Of a DNA stretch of 64,000 nucleotides, positions 35,752-47,250 are shown piece by piece. The DNA is from Cheilinus undulatus (lineage: Eukaryota > Chordata > Actinopteri > Labriformes > Labridae): positions 44,109,789 to 44,173,788 of the forward strand of contig NC_054869.1 in NCBI RefSeq assembly GCF_018320785.1, written 5' to 3'. Position 1 is the first letter of the stretch; every line of letters starts with the position of its first letter. Position numbers and translations under genes: made by a program. Below the pieces are notes generated by a model, which had not been told where the DNA came from, did no database searches, and worked only from the letters and a program-made list of their open reading frames with translations.

Positions 35752-36856
35752 AGGGCTGTTTATGTTAACACGCCAATGCTCATGATTAATCTGGAAACAT
35801 TTTCATGTAAAAAAAAAAAAAAAAGGGATAATGCAAATTAATCATATGGCTAAGTTTGACAACAACTTTCTCTTGAAGTCCTCCAATATGAATATTTACA
35901 TGCCTGGGGGTTAAAGGTGAAAGTGATGAGCAAGGAGGCAATAGTTTGATGGTAATTTTGATTTAAAAAGCTGTAGAATGGAAGTTTAGATACAGAAGTT
36001 TAGATAGAAGCAAAGTTGTGTCTTAGCAAAGATGCTAACATTAACATGGGATCAAGCTGTGGTTGTCTAGCTATACAGGGGGAGTGCAGCAGACTTGAAA
36101 TTGTCAACAAGACAACAACTGAGCTCACTGATGAAATCACTAAATGGGACGCCAAAGGCTGCAGATCATTAACATTGTTGAAGAAGAGGAACTTCAAAGC
36201 AAGCAGCTTAGATTCAGGGGCCGGCCTCACTTAGACAAACTTAGGAGTATCCGCAGAAGGTTTTTTCTTTTTTTTTGTCATATTAGTGTTTTGTTCACAT
36301 GGAATGGACGTTTTGGGAGCCCGAAAATGCTGCTTTTTGAAAGCAGGTTCCAGGGTGAACAAAATGTATGAACCTTGTGCCTCTGTTATACAACTAAGCG
36401 CATCTTTTCTGAAATGATCTTGTCATAGCCCTCTTAACCTGTGTGCGCCAACCCAGCTAACAGCTACAATAATGGCAGATTACATGACTGTATTTGTGCA
36501 GCAGAAGCTGCTGAGCTTATTATTGATCTTACAGCAGAATCTTCTGCTCCTCTACTACCACCATAAGCAACAGATGGTCATGGAGAACAGCATACACCAC
36601 ATTTTCTTAAATCCATGGCAGAGTGCAACCAGAAGGGCGGCCAGGAGAGAGTTTGGAGTAAGAGAAAAGTTTTGGGTGTGCTTCCTCTACAATCTTCTTC
36701 TCTGTTTTTGGTGTATTTCTGAGGCAGCGCTACAGCACCACTTACATGCCTGACATTTATACTACAGGGTTCTCAGTCATTTTCAGAGGTTTCCTGCTAC
36801 TGCAGACATTTTTTGAAACAATGCCATGTTTATGATTTTTTTTTTTCAAAGATATA
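35752..36856. repeat. hAT-like repeat fragments and unique DNA
   Basis: TAGGGCTGTTTATGTTAACACG at 35752 resembles the head of another common fish hAT MITE (a related end occurs near 47065). A(17) lies near 35809-35824. The open frame 36472-36753 is low in recognisable motifs and not called. Confidence 0.4.
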
Positions 36857-37397
36857 CAGTGCTTAACAAATTTATTAGACCACCCTAACCCTAACCACAA
36901 TAAGGTTTATGCCACAGCTGTCCTAAATTAACAGCATTGGTAATTACCAAAATCATTTTTTATGTTTCTGCAATGGTTATTACACCATATGTAGAAGCTC
37001 TTTAACCAAAATGAAAATTTTAATGCTAAAATATAATTATTATTTTTATCCATGGATTTTCAAATTCACTGATTTACAAAAAACTGAAAAAATAGTAAAG
37101 CACATTATTATTTCTTGATTAATATGTCAAATTATAGTTATTTACTGGCGTTCCTGAACAGAAAAATTAGTTTTACTGTATGAATTTTATGCTTGATTAA
37201 TTTCTGACTTCTCAGAGAAGCCCAGTGAGCCGGCTCAAATTTGGGTGAATTCAGTTTGAAATTCCTCATTCCTGTTCAAAATGGTAAAACGTGGAGAGCT
37301 CACTGAAAATGAAAGAGTCCGCATTAAAGCACTTCATGATGCTGGATGGTCTTTGAGACAAATATGACAGGTGGTCTAATAAATTTGTTAAGCACTG
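36857..37397 (+). mobile_element. Tc1-type MITE, copy 2
   Basis: Flanking TA at 36855-36856 and 37398-37399. The inverted ends begin CAGTGCTTAACAAATTTATT. It is colinear with the copy at 297-807. The same 28-codon open frame lies at 37281-37367, starting MVKRGELTENERVRIKALHD. Near 36883-36897 it carries two telomere-like CCCTAA units not present in copy 1. Confidence 0.88.
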
Positions 37398-37399
37398 TA

Positions 37400-39529
37400 G
37401 ATGGTGGGGACAAGACCCTGGTTTGCTGGTTTGCTGTTTGTCTGCTGAAGAAGTTTGCAGGTTATGGATGTAATTGCTCAACAAGATAATAAGATATTGC
37501 TATTTACAAACCATTACAACTTGGCTGAGATGTTATAAAGTTTAAAAACTATAGATTGTCATACTTTATTCTCACACAAAATGCAAGTAAATGGTAGTAT
37601 TTTAATTCAAGTTTATTGCATAAATATGCAGTGATAAATAATGATTAATCACTGCATTTTTATGCGATAAACTTAATTTTTTTAATGAATTGCCAGTTAT
37701 AATTTTGATTGAAATTCTGGTTATGTGACACAAACCTATCAAGCATATTCTTTGAAAACCACAGATCTGGATGCAGGCTTTTCAATCATTTTCATGTCTC
37801 TAGGTGTTTGAAACAATCCAAAGTAACCTCCTTTACAAATTATGATGTCCTTGTAGGGGAGCATAGGGACACGTTACCAGCTGGCTGTTTATCTAAAGGT
37901 CTAATTTTTACTTTAATTCATCTTGAGCAGACAATCAGGCATAGTGACGGTACTTCAGATGAGCTCCCATCATGCACCTGCGTGCAAGCCAAGCACTGAA
38001 AGGAACATTGTGTTTTCTCTGCACCTTGATCTCCTCAGACTCTCACCACAGCTCCTTTGAACAGAGCAGGTGATGCTAATGTTGAGCTGTTGACAGGGAC
38101 AACGGGGGACAACCTGTCCCCACCCATCCCTGATGAGCACGCTGATGAATGGCTCATTATTGCTAATGTGCCTGGAAATGAGACAGAGACAAACGCTTTG
38201 TTTAAACCGGCTGTTCCCTTTGGACACCAGATTTTCTGACAATGTGGGAAAACTCCAGAGAGAGACGAGGTCTTTCTCTAGAAGCTGACCAGCTTCTTGA
38301 GCTCTCGTTTTATTTTTAGGAAAATAAATGAAGTCTTTTGTGTGCATCTGCAGAGAAGGCGTGTTGTTCCGTGTTAATATTCATCAGGGTTGTGCGAGAG
38401 GTGAAATTAAGGCATGAACACAGACTTTCTCTATCAGGAAACTACTTTTCTCTGAAGCAGAAAAATGTAAGAATATCCTCTTTGTTGAGGTAAGCTTGCA
38501 GGATATAGGAAAAATATATGACGTGGTATAAAATTATTCTATGATAACAAAAGAGTGCATGAATAAACAGAAATGAAGAGTGCATATCAGCCATTACTCA
38601 CAGTTTTGTCCTTCTGCTCTTCTCTATGCTTTACATAGTTCCTGTGTTTGAAACATATTTCTCATAATCCCACAGTAAATCCAAAGAGCTTTTTTTCTTC
38701 TGTAAATTGGCAACAGTTAATCTGAGATAAATCTCTGAACCCTTCAGCAATTATTGTCTATCACTAACTGACAGACAATACATGCGTGTGGGAATGGATG
38801 TTAATACCTCTGTATCACTGGTGCAGTCTGTGGTTAGAGCTCAACCACATCCAGGTGGGACTTAGTTTTCCATGCAGAGTTAATGCTTGTAACATAAACA
38901 TCATTTCTTTGTGATAATAATACCTCCGAGTAGTGCTTGACTCTCTGACCAACTTCTCTTGAATAAGGAAAGCTAAGAACTTGATTTTTCAGAAATTGTT
39001 TTTGTGAACAATCAATTAGATGAACTTTTTGTCTTAGTATTGTAAAGTTAAGTAGATGGTTTCTTAGTTAAAATAAGCATGAAGCAATGCAAAACCTGTT
39101 AGCCTAATAAAGGCAATTTCCCCAAACTAAAAAACAATTTTCCTTCTGAAAATAAAGTAGAGCTGGGTGATTGGAAAATTAAAATCACAGTTAATTTAAC
39201 TTAAACCTCAATTTTGATTAATGAGCGACTGTAGAGTTTGCCCTGTTGTGTATTTGGCTTGTTTGCTGTATGCGCAGCATAAAACAGCTCATATGCGTGG
39301 GTCCGTGTAAACCAAAATGTGACTTTAGCGGGGCAGATTAGATAAGATGATGGTGCTGTGCCGTAATCTAAGTAATTAGTGAGAAACACATGCTCGTGCT
39401 CCACAGTCGGCACATGTTTGAGTTTTCCTCCACTGTGTTTCCATGTAGCAAACTGGATGGTGGGGGGTGGTGGTGGTGGTGGTGTCATGCAACTACTACT
39501 ACTACTTCTTTTTTGGGGTTTCCAAGCAG
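37400..39529. other. Gene-free stretch
   Basis: No coding exon is recognised. A 125-codon minus-strand open frame at 37970-38347 lacks domains and splice context. (GGT)n lies at 39458-39484. Confidence 0.4.
39458..39484. repeat. (GGT)n simple repeat
   Basis: Imperfect GGT trinucleotides. Confidence 0.85.
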
Positions 39530-39832
39530 GCTGCGTGCCTGCATGCTGAACTCATTGGAGGATGAGGTGGAAAGACACACAATGAAGAAGGTGGAGGCCA
39601 TTCTGAGGAACATGGATCATCTCACTTCATATCTACCTAAATGACCAAAGAAACAAAGGTGGTGGACGGCTCCTATCCCTGCGCTGCAGGACAGGAAGAT
39701 TTAGAAAATCTTTAATTCCATCAGCAATTAGACTTTACAATTCTACTGTAAACAGATGAGAGAGACTCCAGACAATTGAATGTCCCTGCGGGGACAAATA
39801 AAGTTATTGTATTGTATTGCATTGCGACACTT
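39530..39832 (+). mobile_element. 5'-truncated LINE (L2/CR1-like) 3' end
   Basis: The C-terminal end of a LINE polyprotein is readable in two frames. LNSLEDEVERHTMKKVEAIL lies near 39545-39605. After a frameshift, RTGRFRKSLIPSAIRLYNS lies near 39689-39745, followed by a stop. The 3' tail contains AATAAAG and (ATTGT)n-type repeats near 39798-39825, as expected of an L2-like retroposon tail. Confidence 0.75.
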
Positions 39833-40089
39833 GGCTGCCTTTCATCTGTCTACACAGCATATAGTGTATTTTTTAGGGGATAGTGCATTAGTAGAGAGAG
39901 AATTACAAGCGATAAGAAAACAAAATGACCGACAGGGCAGGTTTACGCTGGTTAGAGGCTCTAGATGTCAGTTTTATTTTTCATTTAATTGCCCAGCACC
40001 AAAATAAATGTGCTTCTACCTGTGCAACAGTGGGCCCATTGTAAACTTTTTTCCAGGCATTTTTGTAAACCTTTCAGTTACTACCTATA

Positions 40090-40210
40090 ACAAAAATAAC
40101 TGCAGAATTTACTGACAAATACTGATTTAACTTTTTAATACTGATAATTAACTTTCTAAACTGATATCTGCCAAAACTGATATCATGCCTATTATATCAT
40201 GCAGTCCTTA
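40090..40210 (-). repeat. hAT-like 'GCATGATAT' dispersed repeat fragment
   Basis: Reversed, it reads GGACTGCATGATATAATAGG and then GGCAGATATCAG, the same family as the piece at 23148. Confidence 0.45.
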
Positions 40211-42020
40211 TATCAGCTTGAAATATGGGCAGATTATTCATATCTGCTGATGGTGATAATGTACTTTTTTAACCTTCTTTTTATGTGTTTTTCCATAAAA
40301 TACAGAACATGTATACAAATGTATGATTTCATACACTGTATTAAACGGTACATACAGTATTTACAGAAAAACAAAACATTACAACACTTGGTCCAGTCAT
40401 TCACTTCTTTCTTTGTCTTGTTAAAATAATTCTTTTTAGGTTGCCATGTAAAGTAAAATATATGTCCCTTTACTCTTAATGAGAATTTTACTTTTTCTTG
40501 CTGTGCTACATTTGGTTTAATAAAGCTGGGTGGGCTGGGGGATTTTTATATTTTCAATACAGCAAAATCAGATGTCTTGCTAACAGTGTCACATATTGTA
40601 TCATGATGTTTTGATTACTTAAGAGGTCTACAGTAGTTAGTTTCACCTCAAACGGTGCTAGCACTGAGTTCAGTCATGTTTGTTTCTCTAAAAGCTCAGA
40701 CAAGGTTTAGAATATATTATTCCAATAATTAACAGTTTTTGGACAACCTGAGAACATGTGTGCTAAAGAAGCTGCTCCTTGTCCACACCTGTCACAGGAT
40801 GGACTCACTGAAGGAAACATTTTTGAGAGTTTTATTTTGAATGAGTGATAATGCACTTTTTAAGCTATTATCTGTTATATAAACAATAGATCTGGTATTA
40901 TGTTGATATTACTGTGCATCCCTAAAAACATGTTTCCTTATTTATTACATTAAATTCAGACATTGTTTATGGTGAAATCTTTATTAATTGTGTAACCTCA
41001 GTGCGACATTCGTTGTCCTGAATCCTGCAAGAGTTAGGAAATCTAATCGGACATAAAATTTCATTAAAGGGCTGGTTAGTGGACTTCTTCCTGCCTGACT
41101 TTAGTGTGTCCAATAGTGAGTCCATCCCTGACCAATCAAGTAAATAAATCACATTATCATTTGAACTCTTGAACTATTTTTCCCTGCAGAATGAAATTGC
41201 ATTCATTCCTCTTGTGAGTCGTGTCTGTATGGATAATACAGTATATGTCGTTTCATATTTGTTTGTCTTCTCTTCTCCCACCCCCAACCCCTGCAGCGCT
41301 CCCTGATTCACATGATCATGTAAAATGAAAGCGACAGCACTTCTTCACATCACTTTACCCACACTCTCGTTTCTTTTCCACTGACCACAGACACCTGATT
41401 TCTCTGAGGCTAAAAATAGACTCCTTCAGACCCTAACTCCCCCTCCTCACTGCCCCCCTTCACCTTTTTTCCTTCTTTCCTCCCAGCACACAGGCTTTTA
41501 AAGGGAAGTCTCTGTGTTAAGCCCATTCACAGCCTGACATCTCCATCCAGAGTGGTGTGAGTCTGTGAGAGAGAGACGTCACAGTCCTTTATGTTATGAG
41601 AGTGATAAAGAGTTTCTGCTTTTAAAGGCTCTGGCTCTGATAAGAAAATCCCAGGGTGATAAAGCTCAGTTTTCCACAGAACTGTAAACGTGACCCCAGC
41701 ACCCATCCAAATGTTAGCCAGTCATAGGACCTCAAGCATCTTTGAAAATGGCCTTTTATGGTCTGTGTGAGAGACAGCTTCTGTCTTTGGTCACTGGGTT
41801 GAGCACTTTTTGGAAAGCCTGCATTATTCGTGCTGCTCAAAAAGGTTCGAGGTATTTCCCTGAAGGGCAGCTGACAGCTCCAGTTTTTATGGCAGCTTTC
41901 TCATCACTGACAGCTGATTTTCTTGCTGCCTTTCAAATAAAAATAGGCCTACTCATTAAACTGATAACAGTGAAAGTTTAAATCAGATAATAAAACCCAA
42001 TATATGAGCACCATTTAGAC
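40211..42020. other. Gene-free stretch with a candidate regulatory patch
   Basis: No coding exon is recognised. 41290-41600 is GC-richer and repeat-poor, with a consensus MEF2 site CTAAAAATAG at 41410-41419. It may be an enhancer. Confidence 0.35.
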
Positions 42021-42066
42021 AGATAGATAGGCAGATAGATGGATAGATAGATGGATAGATGGATAC
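42021..42066. repeat. (GATA/GATG)n microsatellite
   Basis: Imperfect tetranucleotide repeats of AGAT/GGAT. Confidence 0.9.
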
Positions 42067-42429
42067 TTTAATAATCCCAAGGGAAATTCAAGAGAGTAAT
42101 AGCTGAGTAACAGGCAGATGGATATTGTTGTTTTAAGAGTACTTATGTTTCTCAGAAATGTGCAGTCCACCAAGTTAAAAATAAGTTGGTTTCATATTAC
42201 TGTACATGCAAAAGCTTTGTTTTGTCCTGAATCTGAATGTTATTATCTGAATCATCTGAATGATATTAAGATCTGATACTTGATAGCTGGCGTAGATACC
42301 AGTAAAGCCCAGTTCAGACCAAAGATTTGCTATGACATGAGTTGGAACTTGAAGCTGCTTGTAATGCTTCACTCTGTGACATTCTGAAAACCTCCCAGTA
42401 GGCACTGCTGCAACTGGAGGAGAAAATGC

Positions 42430-42850
42430 ATCAAATTTTACTATACAGTATGATGTTATGATCTGATAAATGCTAACTGGTTAAGTCAACTAATATGCAG
42501 TACGATTTTATGATCTGACACTTGCTAACAGGCCTATGATACCAGTAACATCACAATGGGATGCAATACGATGCCATATTGTATACCTAGACCATGATGA
42601 AAATAATATCAAGATGAAGTATATCATAATATGGTACTTCATTAATAGCCTATGATACTGGCAATGTCATGATATAATTTCGATACGATGGGATACAATA
42701 CGATATGATTAAAGATATCTGGTCCACGATGACCATTACATCACAATACCATATATGATACATGATAACCATTCTACGATGGCAAAAATATCACATCAGA
42801 GATGGGATCCCCAACCAACAATAACAATAGAATTACAATACGGTGTAATG
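42430..42850. repeat. Degenerate ATACGATA/ATGATACC-rich tract
   Basis: Many short overlapping words (GATACGATG, TACAATACGATATGAT, CTATGATAC) recur without a fixed period. It may be the worn interior of a hAT MITE or a decayed satellite. Confidence 0.4.
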
Positions 42851-42987
42851 GTATGGAGTTTTCATCACTTGTGTACACACACTGTTTAAAGCAACAATAT
42901 TTACTGTCATGTTTACTTGAACTTTCTTGGTTTATCTATTTTCATAAACATTGTAAGAAATAATAATAATAATTTATATATAATAAT

Positions 42988-43877
42988 TAGTGATGCACGA
43001 TAACTATTTTTTTGAACCGTTACCGATAACCGATAATTTCCTACTCCTGATGGCCGATAACCGTTAATAACCGCTAATTTTTTTTCAATTGTTGATTCAA
43101 CAAAATAAGTTTATTTGATGTGTTTATGCACATCTGGGGGTAAGAAAGGGTTACTATGTAGTGAGCAAAGATATTTATAGCTAATTTTTACTAATATCAC
43201 TCGTGTTTTTCAAAAAACAAAGAACTATTCTGACTTTATAACTGTTATTATAGTTCACTTTTTTTAGTTAAACATTTGTGTACCAAGTACAACATACACA
43301 AACAACTGACATAGGTTTTCCCCTATAAAACCAAATGATAACAGGCTGTTATGCTTAACAAATGGAGATATTTGGGGGTCTGTTTTTTTTTATTATTATT
43401 TTTTTTTTTTTTTTTTTGCTTAAGCCAGAATTAAAGCGAGCTGATGTTTGACAGAAAGATTAAAAATATGCACTGACACAAGTCATATCAGAGAGAGGTT
43501 AAGAATGTAAGTCCACCGTGGTCTGACTGAATGAAACCACGTCAAACAGAGCAGGCAGGTATACCTTTGCAGTGCAAATTCTACACACACGGTCGTGTTA
43601 TCCTCCCCGTCAGTACTGAATAACGCCACTGTGTTGTTAGCATTTTAGTACAGGGGCTGCTACTTCCTCTTCTTCTCTGGTGCTTAAATAGCAGGTCGTG
43701 TACTGCGGCGCCACCTGCTGTTTCGGAATGTGTAGTCTCCTGAGAAAGAAAACAAATGCCGGCACTGCCTGCTGACAAAACTATATATGTTATCGGGGCT
43801 CGTCGTAATGATATCGGACCGATAAGTATGACGTAATAATTTCCTGTTATCGGCCCGATAGTTATCGTGCACCCCTA
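42988..43877. mobile_element. hAT-type element carrying a CTCF-like motif (long copy)
   Basis: It starts TAGTGATGCACGATAAC and ends GATAGTTATCGTGCACCCCTA, the inverse of the 32690-33164 copy. It is flanked by ATAATAAT (42980-42987) and ATTATAAT (43878-43885), 7 of 8 identical. It retains about 400 bases (roughly 43285-43707) missing from the short copy, including a long T-rich run at 43383-43417. No transposase frame is recognisable. A CTCF-like motif lies at 43708-43721. Confidence 0.88.
43708..43721 (-). promoter_or_regulatory. CTCF-like motif inside hAT element
   Basis: The minus strand reads ACAGCAGGTGGCGC, identical to the motif in the 32.7-kb copy and facing it. Confidence 0.5.
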
Positions 43878-43885
43878 ATTATAAT

Positions 43886-46261
43886 GACGTTATAAGCTCT
43901 CCAGTCACAGCTCTGGTTTTGTTACAGCAGCCAGCCGGATTACAGCATCAACAACTGCTTTACAACAGCTACGGTATCTCACAGAGGACATGACTCAGAA
44001 GCGGCCTGTTAGCCCATATTGTCCATGATACCAGGGTCAAGAAGGTTAGCCCGTTACCCTAGGAGTAGGGGCTAACAACAGTTACAAGAGTGGAACAGAT
44101 GTCAAAAAGTGACCAATATTCATAGGCAGATTTCTGCATTAGGGTATCTGATTAACTAAGATAAAGCACTTGATTTATTTTGTTATGTAATTTTCACCTC
44201 TTAGCATCTTCTTTGTTAACTTCTGTCATGTTACCCCCAGCCATGCCACTGTGAGGGGTCATCAGCTAGCGGGCCAGTAAACAAATTAATTGTAAATTGG
44301 TTTTGATTATGGTTCTTTTTAAAATTAAAAACCTATATTTTCACTTGCAATTATATAGCTGGTTTAACTGATTCCAGATGACACCAGCAGTATACCATCT
44401 ATTTGATATTTTGTCTGTGCTCTATTTAAAAACTATTTCAACTTGCACTTTCCTGCTACTTCATGCAACTCCTCTGATATGGTTTTGGTCTAAATCTTTC
44501 TGTTCCTCTGTCCCCATTTGACTTGATCAGATCAATTTTCCTCTTGGCCACTAGAGCATGAGAAAGTGGGACACAGAGACTTGTTGTTTCCCAAGGATTC
44601 AACAGATTGATATCAGTATTTCCCCATGTTTCTGCACAATCTTTTTAGTCACTACAGAGTTGCAAGGGGACTTATTATACCTGGTTAATTTTAAACTGTA
44701 TAAGGGCACTTGCATCATAATGGCATAGGGCACTTAACTCTCTAGGTGATGGAGTTATTCACAGGCTTGTCTTTTGTCCAAAGTACAGTTAAGCAATAAT
44801 CATGAAGTACTTCTAAACTGCATGTGAGATCTGTAAAACCCACATATAGCCAACTATATTTAGACATGTGCCTTCCACCCACCAATGTTTTAATCCTGGA
44901 GTCTGCTGTTAAAAGAATTATCATCTACATGCAGAAGACATATCACATGATCATATATTAAGAATGATAATAAATGGAATCAGTGAGCACTGCTGTAGCC
45001 AGAGGACAGAAAGCAGAGAGCGGTGAAAATGAGTAGAACAGAGGCCAACAAAGTGAAAGTGGAGACACAAGAAAGAGGAGAAAGAAGTATCAGCCCCGGC
45101 AGCATCTCGTCTCTACTTTCCCCGTCACTCTGACTTCATCAAGCTAACCAATAAGGAAGGAGCCCTCTGTGTCTCCATGGTAACCCTCCCTCCCCTCATT
45201 TAAGCAATGATGGAGAGGATAAAGGGGAAGGAAAGGGAATACATTCTGGCCTCAGGCGAAACATTTTTCTTCTCAAGTTTTATAGAGTTTAACTCATTTC
45301 ATTTCTCATCTTAGACGTAGATATTTTAAAAGTTTCATTTGGGAAATGAAAATGGACTGAAGAGAAAGAAGCAAATGGTTTCTGTTTACAGTTACTGTGC
45401 AGTTTATATGTGCCTAAGCTTTGCTTTTATGTCACCAAAACACCCTGGAAACATGCTTTGAGCCATAGATGTTTATGAATAAGGAAATTGGCTGTTAAAG
45501 CTATAGTTTATTTGGGCTGGGACTGTAAAATTAATATCAATTTGATCATTTTCATGATGTGACCATTTTTCCCAGTAAACAAAGTTGAAAGGTCTGATTT
45601 TATTGTAGTAAAAAGAGACAACTATTCAGTGTAAATAAGTAATGTTTCCTCTCTCAGCATGTAACCCTCTGGACAATGGATGATCAAGCTTTCACACCAT
45701 TTTATGCAGAAGCTCAAGCTAGTACCCAACTACTCTTAGATTAATTATGGCAAATGCTATGGTGAGAAAAATACTTTTTGACAGAATATTGTCCTAAAAG
45801 TTTCTTTCAGGAATGCTCTGATACCACTTTTCCAGACCAAGTAAGCTTACTTAAATTTGAGTACCCACCAATACTGAGTACAAATATATATACTTTATAA
45901 TACCATTATAGCGCTTATTATTATTGCGAGTTTGTTTCATTTTCATTAAATTTTCCTCATGCCTCCTCTGTACTGTTAAGTTGTGGAGGCTAATATCATG
46001 ATGTGAAATAGAATATTGTAAATGGAAGGACTCTCCACTAAATACATGCAGCCATCACTGAAGTGAAATTCTGGTGATGATTTTACTGTTTTTAGTGATT
46101 GGTATTTGTGACCCTTGCACAGCACCTGGGATACTAAACCCCAGTTTAAAACAGTTTCTCAGTTTTTTTTCGTTTGTTTTTTGCAGTTGCCACATGATGT
46201 AAACATGCCTATGCTGCAGCTCAATGTTGTGGTCAGTGGTTGTTGCCACTAGGAAAGGGCG
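43886..46261. other. Gene-free stretch
   Basis: No coding exon is recognised. It contains a CCAAT box (45148-45152) and an X-box half-palindrome CCATGGTAACC (45175-45185) in a GC-richer patch near 45000-45240. Confidence 0.4.
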
Positions 46262-47066
46262 GTAAAACTGTAATACTGTATGCCAGGGTATTAAAAAATA
46301 GCCACGGTATTGCTTTAGTTACTGTCATGACGACAGGGCTGTGTAATGGGCTCATGTTTATAATAAAATCCTTAATAATACATGTCTGTTTCCACCAGTA
46401 GTACCACTGTCTGTGTGTGAAGAAGCTTTAAAAATGATGAAAGTTAATGGTTTCTGGCCAATTTGTCAACAGACGAACACTCACACATAAACCAGCACAT
46501 ATATACTGATGCACCATGGCATGGCACTGGGACAGCTCCAACTACATTGTGTGGCCTTCTCTGAAATCAAACTGTTTTGCTGCTTTAGCTGAAGTTAATA
46601 TAGCTACACTAGTTTGCAAGTTGATCACATCACTACGCTGTGATTAATCATGATTAATCACATCGTTTTTAAAAATAGTTTAAGTATATTTTTATGTTTT
46701 GGTTTTTTTTATGTTTCTTTCAAATCTATGTACAGCACATTTTAAGTGCTGCTCTAAGTCCTTATTGATACCGCTATCGATACTTTCTATAGTTTGGTGG
46801 AAAGACAAAATAAGGGGAAATATTTAAACTAGAAGTGGTCTTAGCTGAGTAGTGCTTGAGTTAAAAAGCTATGATTCAGTCTGCCACATCTATATTGTAT
46901 ATCCCTCAAATATAAACACATATTCACACTGTATTTATTGAAGTTTCTCAGCAAGTTGTGGTCAAACTTAGTCATATGATTAAATTGCGTTATTAATTTT
47001 TTTAATGCATTAAGGTTTTAAGGTTAATCGAAAGCGTTAGCATGTTAATGTTAACAGCCCTAGTTA
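46262..47066. repeat. hAT-like MITE remnants
   Basis: GGGCGGTAAAACTGTAATAC near 46258 and GTGATTAATCATGATTAATC near 46639, then GTTAATGTTAACAGCCCTAG at 47045-47064, resemble ends and interiors of two common fish hAT MITE types. Borders are not clear. Confidence 0.45.
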
Positions 47067-47081
47067 CTATATAAGCCAATG

Positions 47082-47250
47082 TAGCTTATTTAGCTTTAGT
47101 ACAGTCTATGGTTTTAGCAAACGTTGCTGAAGCTAATGTAGCTATGTAGAGACTTGCATAGATAGCATAGCTGCTATGTGAGCTAAGCATTAGCTACGTC
47201 AGCTACATAGCTGCATTATCTACGTAGCTTATGCAGCTAAGCTAATCAAC
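47082..47250. repeat. AGCT/TAGC-rich cryptic repeat
   Basis: Twelve AGCT tetramers occur in about 170 bases, with many overlapping GCTAC/GTAGC inversions. No fixed period is visible. Confidence 0.6.

Noticed and set aside
36472..36753. 93-codon open frame starting MADYMTVFVQQ
   Set aside because: Leu/His-rich with no domain; lies between repeats with no splice signals.
37970..38347. 125-codon minus-strand open frame
   Set aside because: No domain, no splice context, overlapped by plus-strand frames; looks like chance.
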